A DNA stretch of 27,084 nucleotides, taken from Intoshia linei. Lineage: Eukaryota > Orthonectida > Rhopaluridae. Made by a program: the position numbers and the translations under genes. The stretch is taken from NCBI GenBank assembly GCA_001642005.1, contig LWCA01000447.1, forward strand, positions 1 to 27,084, given 5' to 3'. Shown piece by piece: positions 17,247 through 27,084 of the stretch; positions within the stretch are counted from its first letter, which is position 1, and each line of letters starts with the position of its first letter. Under the pieces are notes generated by a model. It saw nothing but the letters and a program-made list of their open reading frames with translations. It did no database searches and had not been told where the DNA came from.

Positions 17247-20200
17247 ATGAAAATTACTTCAGCAGGTAATGTGTAGTTAAACTATAGATAATTTAATTTA
17301 TAAAGGTGGGTTGATTTCTTTGTTACAAGAAGAGAATAATTATTTAAAAGATTATGGAATAAAATGCTTATCGAATATTGCCGATTCATTTTGGCCTGAA
17401 ATTTCAGAATCATTGAATGTTATGTAGTTTATATCTTTGAACAAGCAACTTAATTAAATTTAGAGAAGATTTGGTAAAAGATAAAGACTTTGAAAATCGT
17501 CACGGTGCATCATTTTTAGCTTCGAAAATTTATTATAATTTGGGCATGTTTGAAAAATCTTTAGAGTATGCGTTAGAAGCGAAAGATTTGTTTAATATAT
17601 CTGAAAAATCTGAATATACCATTACCATTATTTCCAAATGTATTGATGCTTACAAATCAAAAAGGACTGAATTGTATCCAGATAAAAAAGAAGAGACGGC
17701 AAATGATATTCGAATTGAGAGGTTGATAGATAGTTTATTTGAGAGATGCTTTGCTCTTTGTCAGTACAATGAAGCTGTCGGAATGGCGTTGGAATTAAGA
17801 CGACCTGATATGCTTCAGAAAACAATAGTCACTTCTGTAATTTTTTTAAAATAATTTTCAATTTTTTCTAGAAAGACAAAACACAACTCTGCATGTATAT
17901 TTATGCATTGATTACTCAGAATTACACCTATATAAAAATAAGATCAGAAATATACGATATTATTTTAGAATATTTGGATACCACTAATGCCAAAGATGCA
18001 ATTTTAAAAACCTATTGCAATTTAATTATGAAATATGAAACTAAAATATCCGACATGTTGATGGTTTATACCAAAAATGTATGATAATATAATTTTTGGT
18101 TAATTTAATTTTAGCAATCTTTGAATAGATTAGGACTACAAGTTTGTTTTGAAATTCGACAGAATGGTTTTAGATCAGACAGTCAGAATATTTTTGACTT
18201 ATATGAGGAGCAATGTTGTAAAGAGTTTGGCGACGAGGAAGTTTGGCTGAAAGATGAAAGAGGTAAACGTAACATTTTGCAATTTTAATTTTTTTAGGAA
18301 AATTCTTTGAAAAAGTTAGATCTATTTTGGAAGGAGATAAATACGAAAAGTTGCGTTTAATGTTTACTGTTCAACACAACCAACGTGACCCTCAAATTGT
18401 AGCTGTTTTCAGAGATGGAATTAGAAATCAAATCGCTCATGTCGCTACCGTAATTGCAAATGGATACATGAATTGTGCTACTACGTGTGACACTTTTATT
18501 AGAAACAATACTGACTGGCTTTTAAGGGCCCAAAAATGGGCTAAATTCACTGCTGTAGCTTCTATTGGAGTTATTCACAAAGGCCACGAAGATGGTGCAA
18601 TGCAAATACTGAAAAAGTATTTACCAGATCCAACCAAAACAACCGATACGTTCTGTTCCGGTGGTGCTTTGTTTGCTTTAGGTCTAATTCATCGATCAAA
18701 CAGTGAAAAAATTCAAAAGTATTTATTTGACGTTGTTCGAAGAACGAGTAATGCCGAAGTACGACATGGTGCTGCTCTAGGTTTGGGTCTTGTTGAAATG
18801 GGGTCATGTTGTAGTGATACGACAGAATCTCTTAAAATGTACCTCTACAATGACGATGCCATTGGTGGAGAAGCTTGTGCCATGGCAATTGGAATGATAA
18901 ATGTAGGATGCGGTCGTAATTCAAATGTTAGGGAAATGATTTCTTATGCATCAGATACTCAACATGATAAAATAATCAGAGGTATAGCTCTAGCTATACC
19001 GTTTTTTATGGTCGATGTTGGTGCGGAATGCGAGTCTGATGTTGAATTTTTACTGACTTGTCCTAAACCAGAATTGAGATGGTCTGCTTGTTTGACTCTG
19101 GCAGCTGCATATTTTGGTTCCGAATCTAGCGAAATTGCAAATAGGTTGATGGATGTTGCGGTGACAGACGTTGATGATGATGTTAGAAGACTTGCAACAG
19201 CATCCATTGGATTTATTTATTATGGAAATTTAAAATTTACAACAAATCTAGTTAGCAATTTATCAGATTGTTACAATAGTCATGTTAGAGCTGGTGTGGC
19301 TATGGCTATTGGTATTTCCGCTGCAGGCGTTATTGCAAAGGTTTTTTATTATATGTTTTAATATATACCATTATAGGAACCCCTTTCTATAGTTGAAAGA
19401 TTGAGCAATGACTCTGCACCATATGTAAGGCAGTCAGCTTTAATTGCAATGTCAATGATGATGATTCAACATAACGAATCTACTTGTCCAAAATTGAATA
19501 CTTTTCGAGATCATTTAATGAAAGTTATTCGAGACAGTCACGAAGAACCTATAGTTAAATTTGGAGCTATTATGGCCTATGGAATTTTGGATGCGGGTAA
19601 TTTATATTTTTATTTCAAGTGCACAGTATTCTCTCAAATTTGAGAAATAACAACATTATTTACCAGTTAAGTTTTAAAAATTAAATATGGATGTCAAAAT
19701 TTCATTCATCCTTTTTCTAGTTCTTTTATAATTATCTATTTTATATTTTTTTTAAATTTTCATATGTATTTCAAATTCATTGTTGCTTCTAATTATTTAT
19801 TTGTCCCTGTAATTGAAAATTATATGAAATTACAGTACTTTCAGAAAAAGTCGATCATATACAAGTTGAGAAGAGATAACATTATATTAAATTTTCCTTA
19901 AGTAGTCTGTAGAAGAACTTAGTATATTAAATATACCTCAGTAACTATTTAACCATGTTCAAATTACATTTTTTTTTTGTTAGTAAAAAAAATTTTTGAA
20001 ATCTATGATCTAACTATGAAAATTATATGAGGCATTACTAATTATACTAATATAATATAATATTTTATTACCCATAAAAATATCTTATGGTCTCCCAATT
20101 AGCTTTAGGGATGCCTTTGCCCTTTTTAGAGATATTTAGGTTAAATCCTTATTTAAACACTATTTATTGTAAATGTTTAAATATATTTAAAAAATGGTTT

Positions 20201-21147
20201 TGCATCCAAAATAATTGTAATACAAATATAAAAAAAGGATTTTAGATTTTTTTCAGTAATTCTTATGTGTCACTATTTCAGTAACCATACGTCAATTCTC
20301 TTTCTAATTTTTACAATATGATTTTCTCAATTGACTTTTTCACAAAATAATAAAGTTAGCAAAAAAAATTTAAAATATTGTGCAGTGTCATTATAGATTA
20401 TTACGAAATTATATATTGCAGGTGGTAGAAATATGAACATTGCATTAAGAACTCCAATGAATACCGTGGATAAATCTGCTGTGGTCGGTATGCTTTCTTT
20501 TTTGCAGTATTGGTATTGGTTTCCTTTGGGTCACATGCTGTCGTTATGCTTTACACCTACATATGTTCATGTTCTGAATGACGATTTATTGGTAAAATTT
20601 AATCATTCTATATATTAAATTTTATATTACAGACTCCAAACATCAAATTTAATGTCAATGTTCGTCCTTCCCTCATGGCATATCCAATGCCTATTAAAAT
20701 AAAGCAATCACATCCTAGAGAACGAGTGGATGTTCCTATATTAAGTGCTCTTATCCGACAAAAAAAGCGAGATCGAACAGTTACTACTAGATATGTTAAA
20801 AATGTTCCGGTTTCTCATAAATCATCCAAAACGAACAAAGCTAAAATTGAAAAGCAACCTTCTTTTACAGAAGTTACAAACCCTGGTCGTATCTTGAGAC
20901 AGTATTTACCACAGGTTCGCATGGTGACTACACGGTTTATGCCAATTAAAAGTGTAATATTTTTATAATTATATATTCAGTTGTGTAGTTAAAATGTGGA
21001 GGGATAATAATGATGGAAGATGTACAACCAGAGACGCCTTTGGATATCAATATAAACAAGATGGACTCACTTAATTTGGAAAAAGAAGAAGCAGAAGCGG
21101 CTCCTCCAACAGAATTTGAGTGGACTGAAAATACAAAAACTGATTAA
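17247..21147 (+). CDS. PSMD1: 26S proteasome non-ATPase regulatory subunit 1 (PSMD1/Rpn2), ten exons
   Basis: Exons 17247-17265, 17306-17423, 17464-17836, 17872-18078, 18115-18262, 18298-19340, 19377-19596, 20422-20591, 20633-20953 and 20989-21147 join in frame. They give 925 residues, against about 953 in human. The start MKITSAGGLISLL, the helical N-terminal region, HVATVIANGYMNC, and a long run of proteasome/cyclosome repeats rich in Gly-Ala-Leu-Gly (about residues 330-710, e.g. GAALGLGLVEMG) all match. So do VRQSALIAMSM, FGAIMAYGILDAGG, YWYWFPLGHMLSL and the C-terminal GGIIMMEDV with an acidic tail. Rpn2 is a scaffold of the 19S lid-base and docks Rpn13 through its C-terminus. Introns are 35-41 nt except the seventh (825 nt). 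The last acceptor (ending 20988) was chosen because the nearer CAG at 20980 leads straight to a stop. It is likely constitutively expressed. Confidence 0.97.
19597..20421 (+). other. 825-nt PSMD1 intron, long for this gene
   Basis: The donor GTAATTTA splits GATGCGG and the acceptor TTGCAG restores the DAGGR reading. All other PSMD1 introns are 35-41 nt. The extra length is AT-rich with no coding sequence or clear terminal repeats; an old insertion is possible. Confidence 0.8.
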
Positions 21148-21463
21148 AATAATCTTTTTATTTGGTTATGTATAATGAAAAACCCAAAAATATTAAAATT
21201 AAACTTATTTTGAAAATTGATTCATAGGTCTCTTTCTATTGTATTTTTATTACTTTAAATTTAATATTGAGAACACCTATAATACTTTCCAATTTGTTTT
21301 ATTTTTAATTAAGTGTAATTCCCATCATTATTTACCCTAATATTAAACTGAATTTGATATAAATTAATGACACAGAAATTCAATTCTATATAAGTAAAAG
21401 AGTGACTTCATAATTATAATAATTTATATCAATATACAGTATTTATAACATTTCCATTTAGAT

Positions 21464-21500
21464 CAGTGGTTCCCAATTCAAATTGTGTACGGATCCCTAT
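21464..21500. mobile_element. orphan hAT-type terminal fragment
   Basis: CAGTGGTTCCCAATTCAAAT is the standard wording of a hAT miniature-element left end. No convincing right end was found in the gap. A similar but inverted end at 25141-25158 lies beyond two genes and is probably independent. Confidence 0.45.
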
Positions 21501-21792
21501 TTCTAAGTATTTATTTATTTTTTGTATACAAAGAAAACATGAAAAATAAAACATTTATTTTATGAAAAAATTTTTTTCTCATTAGATTTGGTAAAATGGT
21601 GTTTTTCATAAAAATATTGAAAAAAGGTAATTTTTTATTTTGGATTAGGAAGTTGTTGCTCATATGTTTTTGTAAAATTGGATTTTTTAAAAGTCTATTT
21701 TTCCCTGAAGGTTCAAAGGGGCATTTTTTGTTAATATTGAGATTTTTAAAATAATAATGTAGCGGTCGTCTTGGCTTTGGGATAAATTAACA

Positions 21793-21821
21793 ACATCTGG
21801 CGCCAGATGTATGCCATGGCA
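21793..21821. repeat. two adjoining perfect GC-rich palindromes (18 bp and 10 bp)
   Basis: ACATCTGGCGCCAGATGT (21793-21810) is a perfect 18-bp palindrome with a GGCGCC centre flanked by mirrored CATCTG/CAGATG E-boxes. One base later TGCCATGGCA (21812-21821) is a perfect 10-bp palindrome. The GC content contrasts sharply with the surroundings. Function is unknown. Confidence 0.7.
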
Positions 21822-22800
21822 ACTATGTAATAAATATTAAAAATTCTATAAAAATAAAAAAATGTTTCTATATTTTATTGGAATCTCACGGACTCAGACA
21901 TATAGCTTTATATGTTTATTTATATTAAAGACAAGCACATGATAAACATATCCTGGTTTTTACCTTTAGTACCGCCTAAAATGTCAATTTCCAATCAGCA
22001 TAAAAGTTGATTTGGTTACGCTTCGAAAATTATTGACTATTTATTATTGTATTATTCACTTGAAATTTTTTGTTAACCAATACACATGTAGATTAAAATG
22101 TACCGATACAGAAAATAAAATGTAATCATTAACTACATGTAATACCATTTAAAGAATAGGTATTCATTTACCATATAAAACACTTTTTCTCACACTAAAT
22201 AAGCGGCACTCACTGTAAATTATAAATTTTTAATCCTTTCAACCCGTAACCGTTGCAGGGATTTAGTAAGGTTAACTATTTCGTCACCAATTTAATTAGT
22301 ATAAGTATAAAACCAAATGAATTTAGATATTTATTGAAAATATTAACAATTAATTATTAATTTGCTGGGGTATATAATTTTTACCCAATATACAGCTTAT
22401 TTCTTTTTTTGATTTTGACTGAATTTCTTTTGATGCTTTATTTTTTGTTTTTTTAAATATTTTTCTAAATAATTCATATAATACACAATATATGTAATGT
22501 AAATGAAAAATCTGAAATTATATCTGAATATTTTGTATATTGAAGTTACAGGTTATTCTCGATTTTTACATTTTTTTTTAGTTTTAAAATAAATAACGTC
22601 ACTGTTAACACTTAATATACAACTTTGTGAGAGACTGATTATATAGTTTATTTTTTAGTTTCAAAAAAATTATTTTTAGCGACCCCAAATTTGTTAATAT
22701 TGATTTATGGACTAACATTGTCATATTATATACCGACAAATTGTAAATGAATGTGAATTATTTGTAAATCATTAAAAATTATTATCGCTTATTACAATGA

Positions 22801-23331
22801 TTATAATGAACGTATCTCAAACCTGGCGGGTTTTGTCTTTATTTTGAAATTTTGTTGGTATTTTATATTTAATTTATTTAAAGCTTCGTTATAATTTTTA
22901 TTTCGTTCTTCCAATATATCCGTATCATCATGTTCATCAAAGCCTAATCCTATATTTAAATTAATTGAATACATTTATCTAAAAACCAACTTCAACTGTT
23001 TTTAATTTTGGTATAATAGGTTCAGCTAATCCATTTTCATTTTTACCTAATTTTAAACCTTCTTTCCAACCCATTTTCTTTAAAAGATCTTTTCCAATGT
23101 TGTCTATAAATTAACTATTATTCGTATAAAAATATATTATAAATTCCACTCATTGGATTGTTAGATTGAGTTAGAAAGAGTACCGAGTACTATTTCTGTC
23201 ATTTATAATTTAAAATACAAATAAATATAAATATTTTATACATTTAAATGTACAATAATATTACCTTTGCGCCATTTCAATCCATTTGGATCATTACTAT
23301 ACATTTTTTTCGACTTCTTTTCAGCAAGCAT
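22801..23331 (-). CDS. short PINX1-like G-patch protein, three exons
   Basis: Exons in coding order are 23331-23265, 23103-22987 and 22949-22801, joined across introns of 161 and 37 nt, giving 110 residues. The start MLAEKKSKKMYSNDPNGLKW resembles the PINX1 N-terminus (MLAE..., then DP...W). A G-patch follows (about residues 25-65: KDLLKKMGWKEGLKLGKNENG, then a VGLGF motif). G-patch proteins activate DEAH helicases; PINX1/Pxr1 acts in the nucleolus in rRNA processing and in vertebrates inhibits telomerase. Two things are odd. The protein is about a third of PINX1 length and lacks the C-terminal telomerase-inhibitory region. The G-patch reads GLKLGK where most have G-x-G-L-G. Further 3' exons cannot be excluded, but the last exon ends in a plain TAA. 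Another small G-patch protein is the alternative. Confidence 0.75.
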
Positions 23332-23971
23332 GTAATACAGTTTTTATAATTATTTTAATTATACAATTCTATGGAAACAATTTAAACTTTTATTTATTTT
23401 TAAAAAGATATGCATAAATGTTATCAATTTACATTCTAATATTCATGTATTTTTAATTCTAAAAATTTGATTCAACGTTTACCAATGTAATCAATCGATT
23501 AATTTTTACATTTTAAATCAAAAATGGGCCTCTAAAAAAATTTTGCAGAAAATACAGCATGCAGATAATATCATATGTACCATAATCACCTATCCTCGGT
23601 GGGTTTGACAGTTCAAATTTGAAACACAAGTCTATTCTGATATAGAAAGATATAATTTTTTCAATTTGTTATAGTGAGGGTTTATTTTAAAAAAAATACT
23701 TTGATCCTCCGAATAGGGTATAGGTACTTTAGGTAGACTCCTCAAATTATGAATATTATTGAGATTATGGAGGAGTTATAGGGTCAGACAAATTTATTTT
23801 TTATTCTTTAAAATATAATATATTGAATGCATTTACGAATTGTGATTTTTATAATTCAATGGGATTTGTATATTGCTAATTGAATGCCACGATCAAAAAA
23901 GTTTGACGACCCTACATTAAGTGGTAAAATAATGAATAAAGATTTTAATGAAACAACAAATTATTAATAAA
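23332..23971. other. gap between the ETS gene and the PINX1-like gene
   Basis: No gene is seen. It contains a possible 136-bp miniature element (23779-23914), and otherwise AT-rich sequence that should include the PINX1-like promoter and the ETS 3' untranslated region. Confidence 0.4.
23779..23914. mobile_element. possible 136-bp hAT-like miniature element
   Basis: The left end TAGGGTCAGACAAATTT and the reverse-complemented right end TAGGGTCGTCAAACTTT form imperfect inverted repeats of a wording common in hAT miniature elements. No matching target duplication is visible. Confidence 0.4.
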
Positions 23972-25522
23972 TTAAAAATATTTTTTTTTATAATTATCCA
24001 AGTTGTAATAATTCTCGGTAGTTTGTGGTTTCATATCTGAAGATAGATTGAAATAATTTTGACGTGAAGTTGATTCGTTATTGTTCTTTGTCGATTGAAT
24101 AACTTCTAATTTTATTCGATCTGGTTTCAATTCACAGCTATTGGTGATGGTAGGAGATATTAATGGATAGTTGGTACCTATTTGCTGATTATGTTGAAAA
24201 TTGGTGTAATAATTATTTTTTTCTAGATTCCAATTATTAACACCATTTTGTTGAGAATTTTTTAAAAATTCAGATTGTGGCCTATATAGTGGACTATTGT
24301 ATATATTTCTTTGTATTGGTGTGTAAGGCGTATTAGAATAATTTCTGGTATAATTAAAATTAAATCCATTTATATTTTGATCGATAATTCCATATTCAGG
24401 AAGCATATTATAATTACTAAATTTTTCACAGGGGTAACTCGTATAATGTTGATTATTTATACGTTGTCTGTTATATTCATTTTGATATAAATTATTTTTT
24501 GTATTATTAATTTTTCTGTACATAAAATTTTTGTAATCAGATCCATTTATACAGTAATGCATTGAAGATGAATTTAAAGTATTAGCCAAACCGGCAAAAT
24601 CGAATTTGTATGCGTATCTTTTACCAGCTACTTTAGATATAATGTTTTTATCGTAATACTAAAAATTTAAATCAAACAATATATCCTAACTTATATAATA
24701 TACTACGCTGTTTTTATTTGTGTGTGTTCCACTTTATTGAAATAACTACCAGTCTTAGAAGTAATTTATAAAGTCCACATTTCAATTACAGTTGTTTCGG
24801 TACATATAATAAGATAAATTTGAACCTCCCAAACTTAATTATTGATACATAATTGGTATTTTTAAGTATTTATTAAATTGGTACTGAATATATATTGTCA
24901 CATTGAAAGTGACAAAATAGATTTTTATAATTTTATTTTACTGTAATTTATGCTATTTATGACAATTTTTAGGATTGGACTGTTTTTATTTTATTTTTAA
25001 TATTATGCTCCCATTCTGTCTAATAAATTAAAAAATGAGATAAAAATTGTTTTTAAAATTCTTTACGCAAATGTTAACGAACAAAAAATTAAGATGGAAT
25101 AATTCACTTTAAAGTAAAAAGTAATATATGATGGTTCCACCTAAAACAAATTTGGGAACCACTCCTTTATAAGATTGATAATAGTGAATAGTAGGCTTTT
25201 TAATTTAGATTTTCAACGTGAATTTATTTTTTTGGTATAATAAAAAGGTGCCCTCGGTAGAGCTAGGTGCTGTTTGTACGTAGTACATTACAGTCAACCT
25301 AGTATTATATATAACATTATAAATATATTACATATCGTAGTGCTCGACTTAATTTATCATAGTTCATGTTTGGTTTGCTTTTCCTTTTTCCCCACAATCT
25401 AGCCACTTCATCTGGGTCAACCAATTTGAATTCTCCATCGAGACTTTCCCATGATATAAATGAAGAATTTGCATTGTCTGATAATAATTCCAACAGAAAC
25501 TGCCATAATTGTGTTTGTTGTC
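23972..25522 (-). CDS. ETS-domain transcription factor, ERG/FLI type, 3' two exons (5' part not found)
   Basis: Two exons, 25522-25332 and 24658-23972, join in phase 0 across a 673-nt intron and encode the last 291 residues. The ETS domain begins at [21 protein letters not shown] and continues through [20 protein letters not shown], then the recognition helix LSRALRYYYDKNII, and ends [11 protein letters not shown]. The wording [22 protein letters not shown] and RYAYKFDF is that of the ERG/FLI1/FEV group. Both DNA-contacting arginines of RALR are kept. One residue differs from the usual EVARRWG: a Leu replaces the second Arg. The roughly 200-residue tail is Asn/Tyr-rich with no known domain. 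The first visible exon starts in phase 1 at a TTTAG acceptor, so upstream exons, possibly with a pointed domain, must exist further right or beyond the window. It acts in the nucleus, binding GGA(A/T) sites. Confidence 0.93.
25125..25165. mobile_element. hAT-type terminal fragment in the ETS intron
   Basis: TTTGGGAACCACTC, reverse-complemented to GAGTGGTTCCCAAA, is a hAT-like right end within the 673-nt intron. Its partner end was not identified. Confidence 0.35.
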
Positions 25523-25583
25523 CTAAATATCACGTATAAATATATTTATTATACTTTACTTCTTTTTCATAATACGCCTATAT

Positions 25584-26302
25584 CAGTGATTCACAAAAAA
25601 AATTTCCGTGACACACATCAAACTTTAAAGCTTTAAGGTTCTGAAAAAATTTTGGTACAAATTCAATTTTTTTAAATTATAGAACAAGATAACTTGTAAT
25701 CCTAAGTACACATTTTAAATAGCGTGATCAAAGTAATCCTAACGAAAACAAAAATGATAAAACTATGCATAAATCTATATTTATCACAACTATATTTTTT
25801 CAAATAAAATATTATTTTGTTATTATGTAAATATAACACCAACCAGTGAAGGATCTAGGATTTTCAGTCAAAGGGGGCGAAACAATTATTAGGGGCAAAG
25901 CTCATATAATGAATTTAAATTGAAATTTCTATATTATGTTTATTAATTTATTTCTTTATCTATAATAATTTATTTTTTTTCTAGTTTTCATTCTACTAAA
26001 TTTTTTCTACACCTGCATGAATTGATATTTTTGGCAAGTTCTATTTAGATTATCAACAACGTTTAGTCCAATAACAAATTAATATACATAATACGTAAAC
26101 AATGATAACTAGCATAATTCATGTAATTTGATAAGCCTTGAAAATTTTTTAAATTTTACACAAAGTTAATGTACAAATTCAAATATTTGAGGGCACATTT
26201 TTCACGTCAGGGGCGCCCCTGTACCCACCTAGATCCGCTACTGGCACCAACCCACTTATCATGCCACTATAGTGTACCGCCTACATAATTTGGAAATCAC
26301 TA
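25584..26302. mobile_element. hAT-type element interrupted by a second element
   Basis: The left end CAGTGATTCACAAA and the reverse-complemented right end TAGTGATTTCCAAA are inverted repeats. They are followed by matching GTGACACAC/GGTACACTA wording. The flanking 8-mers GCCTATAT (25576-25583) and GCATATAA (26303-26310) agree at six of eight positions. Removing the inner insertion (25844-26243 plus one target copy) leaves about 311 bp, a normal size for a miniature element. It lies upstream of the first visible ETS exon, presumably in an ETS intron. Confidence 0.7.
25844..26243. mobile_element. 400-bp miniature element nested in the hAT-type element
   Basis: The left end CAGTGAAGGATCTAGG and the reverse-complemented right end CAGTAGCGGATCTAGG are clear inverted repeats. 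The flanking 8-mers ACACCAAC (25836-25843) and GCACCAAC (26244-26251) differ at one base, a good target duplication. The inner ends carry GGGGGCG and GGGGCGCCCCTG patches. An 8-bp duplication suits hAT; the terminal wording differs from the host element, so it is another family. Confidence 0.8.
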
Positions 26303-26310
26303 GCATATAA

Positions 26311-27005
26311 TATCATCATCATGGACATAGAGAGGGTTAGGGTCACATGACAACCCATCATAAAATACTCTACTCTCTTTAATTTTGCAAGTCGAATTTT
26401 GTAAACTTGAAATTTAAATACTTAAATTTGTATATGCATGTACTTATCTTTGTAAATCAGATAGTTTTGCAATATCTTGTTTCAATCATTGAAAAAAGTT
26501 GACTCTACTGTTATATATCTTACAATCATAGTTTTAAAAACATTTTATGATATCAAAAGTAATTGTTTAAAAAGCCCATTTTTTCAATACCTTAAAGCTT
26601 TTTTGCGGATGAGACAGCAGTAAGCAGAGCCGAACCTGTCAAGCTCGTGTTCACCCGAAAATGAAAAATGAGACCATTAAAAAAAAATTCGCAAACGTGG
26701 CGTAATGTCATATAGTCACTAGACCTTTACTTATCCAAGGCTGTTCACTTGACATATTAAATTTAATACACAAAGTAGGAGTGATATTCAAGAATATAAT
26801 TTTTTTAATTCTCAATTTGGAAAAATGTCGATGATCCTCACATAAGTTTGACTTTCTGAGTTAATGAACAACTACATGTAATTCCTCTCAGTTTAAGAAT
26901 TAGATGCTTACCCTTTTTCTGTACTATTATAAAAATAGTTACATGATTAATTTTGTATAAGATCTTAACATCGATTACTCAGCAAATCCCCATGTATATT
27001 AACTA
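26311..27005. other. region upstream of visible ETS exons, no gene seen
   Basis: AT-rich except for a GC-richer island at 26604-26660. A palindromic E-box GTCACATGAC occurs at 26342-26351. Neither ETS upstream exons nor an RNA gene could be supported. Confidence 0.4.
26604..26660. other. GC-richer island of unknown nature
   Basis: About 57 bp of near-balanced base composition in very AT-rich DNA. It is open in one frame on the plus strand and two on the minus, and has short complementary pairs (GACAG/CTGTC, GAGC/GCTC). It could be a relic of a repeat, an unrecognised exon or a structured RNA. Nothing decides between these. Confidence 0.35.
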
Positions 27006-27084
27006 TTAGGTCGTTTCATAAGTAATGTCATTTTTATTGTAACTTTATTATAAATCATTATATCTTTACGAATATTTACTGTAA
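27005..27084 (+). mobile_element. mariner-like terminal repeat, element runs off the right edge
   Basis: After a TA dinucleotide, TTAGGTCGTTTCATAAGTAA begins at 27006. This resembles the terminal inverted repeat of mariner elements (TTAGGT..., CATAAGT, AATGTC). The body is outside the window, so neither the transposase nor the other end can be checked. Confidence 0.5.

Larger units (their letters stand above)
21148..22800. other. convergent gap between PSMD1 and the PINX1-like gene
   Basis: No gene is recognised. It carries an orphan hAT-type end at 21464 (CAGTGGTTCCCAA) and a GC-rich palindrome pair at 21793-21821. The rest is AT-rich. Confidence 0.5.

Noticed and set aside
17628-19207. Minus-strand open frames opposite PSMD1 (17628-17825, 18571-18807, 18959-19207)
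   Set aside because: They are complements of conserved PSMD1 exons with no motif of their own.
21464-25162. A single 3.7-kb composite transposon spanning the PINX1-like gene, bounded by similar GTGGTTCCCAA ends
   Set aside because: The ends diverge quickly, flanking 8-mers do not match, and ETS exons lie inside; two independent miniature-element ends are more likely.
26342-26351. GTCACATGAC as a functional MITF/TFE-type site
   Set aside because: A single match with no gene context; kept only as a mention.
26604-26660. tRNA or spliced-leader RNA gene in the GC-richer island
   Set aside because: A B-box-like GGTTCGGCTCT is present on the minus strand, but no A box or cloverleaf; there is no convincing Sm site after the GTAAGC.
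1-27084. CRISPR arrays, bacterial operons, Shine-Dalgarno sites
   Set aside because: The window is eukaryotic with spliced genes; no regularly spaced repeats were seen.

Overview
This window is eukaryotic and, from its genes, animal. It is strongly AT-rich and codes discontinuously with the standard genetic code. Sixteen of the 24 introns I could place are only 34-44 nt long; most begin GTA(A/T) and end T(T/A)TAG. A complete Pax6 gene (paired domain plus homeodomain), an ERG/FLI-type ETS gene, and abundant hAT, Ty3/gypsy and mariner-like relics point to a metazoan with very short introns. A simplified spiralian such as an orthonectid or flatworm relative would fit, but that is inference and no species marker is visible.

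Layout. Positions 1-1380 hold a decayed Ty3/gypsy retrotransposon (minus strand) running off the left edge. A four-exon GOLT1 gene (Golgi membrane protein, plus strand) follows at 1846-2351. From 3515 to about 4705 lies an old hAT transposon relic with a younger 341-bp hAT-type miniature element inserted in it. Pax6 occupies 5073-10937 on the minus strand in ten exons, with two introns of 1.0 and 2.4 kb. A 6.3 kb gap separates it from PSMD1; the gap holds three further hAT-type relics or miniature elements and two weak spliced micro-ORF candidates. PSMD1 (26S proteasome subunit Rpn2) spans 17247-21147 on the plus strand in ten exons. On the minus strand, a short G-patch gene resembling PINX1 (22801-23331) is followed upstream by the 3' exons of the ETS gene (23972-25522). 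The right end holds a hAT-type element with a second element nested inside it, a small GC-rich island, and a mariner-like end at about 27006 that runs off the window.

The genes do not form one pathway. Two are developmental transcription factors (Pax6, ETS) and three look like housekeeping genes (Golgi transport, proteasome, G-patch/ribosome-telomere type). The larger gaps beside Pax6 and inside its introns are where regulatory DNA would be expected. Unusual sites include a CRE-type palindrome in a Pax6 intron, an 18-bp dyad in another, and a GC-rich pair of perfect palindromes between PSMD1 and the PINX1-like gene. I found no clear new multi-gene system. The best candidates for a second look are the palindrome pair, the RRM-like module upstream of the retrotransposon protease, the spliced micro-ORFs, and the splice-acceptor motif placed just before several start codons.
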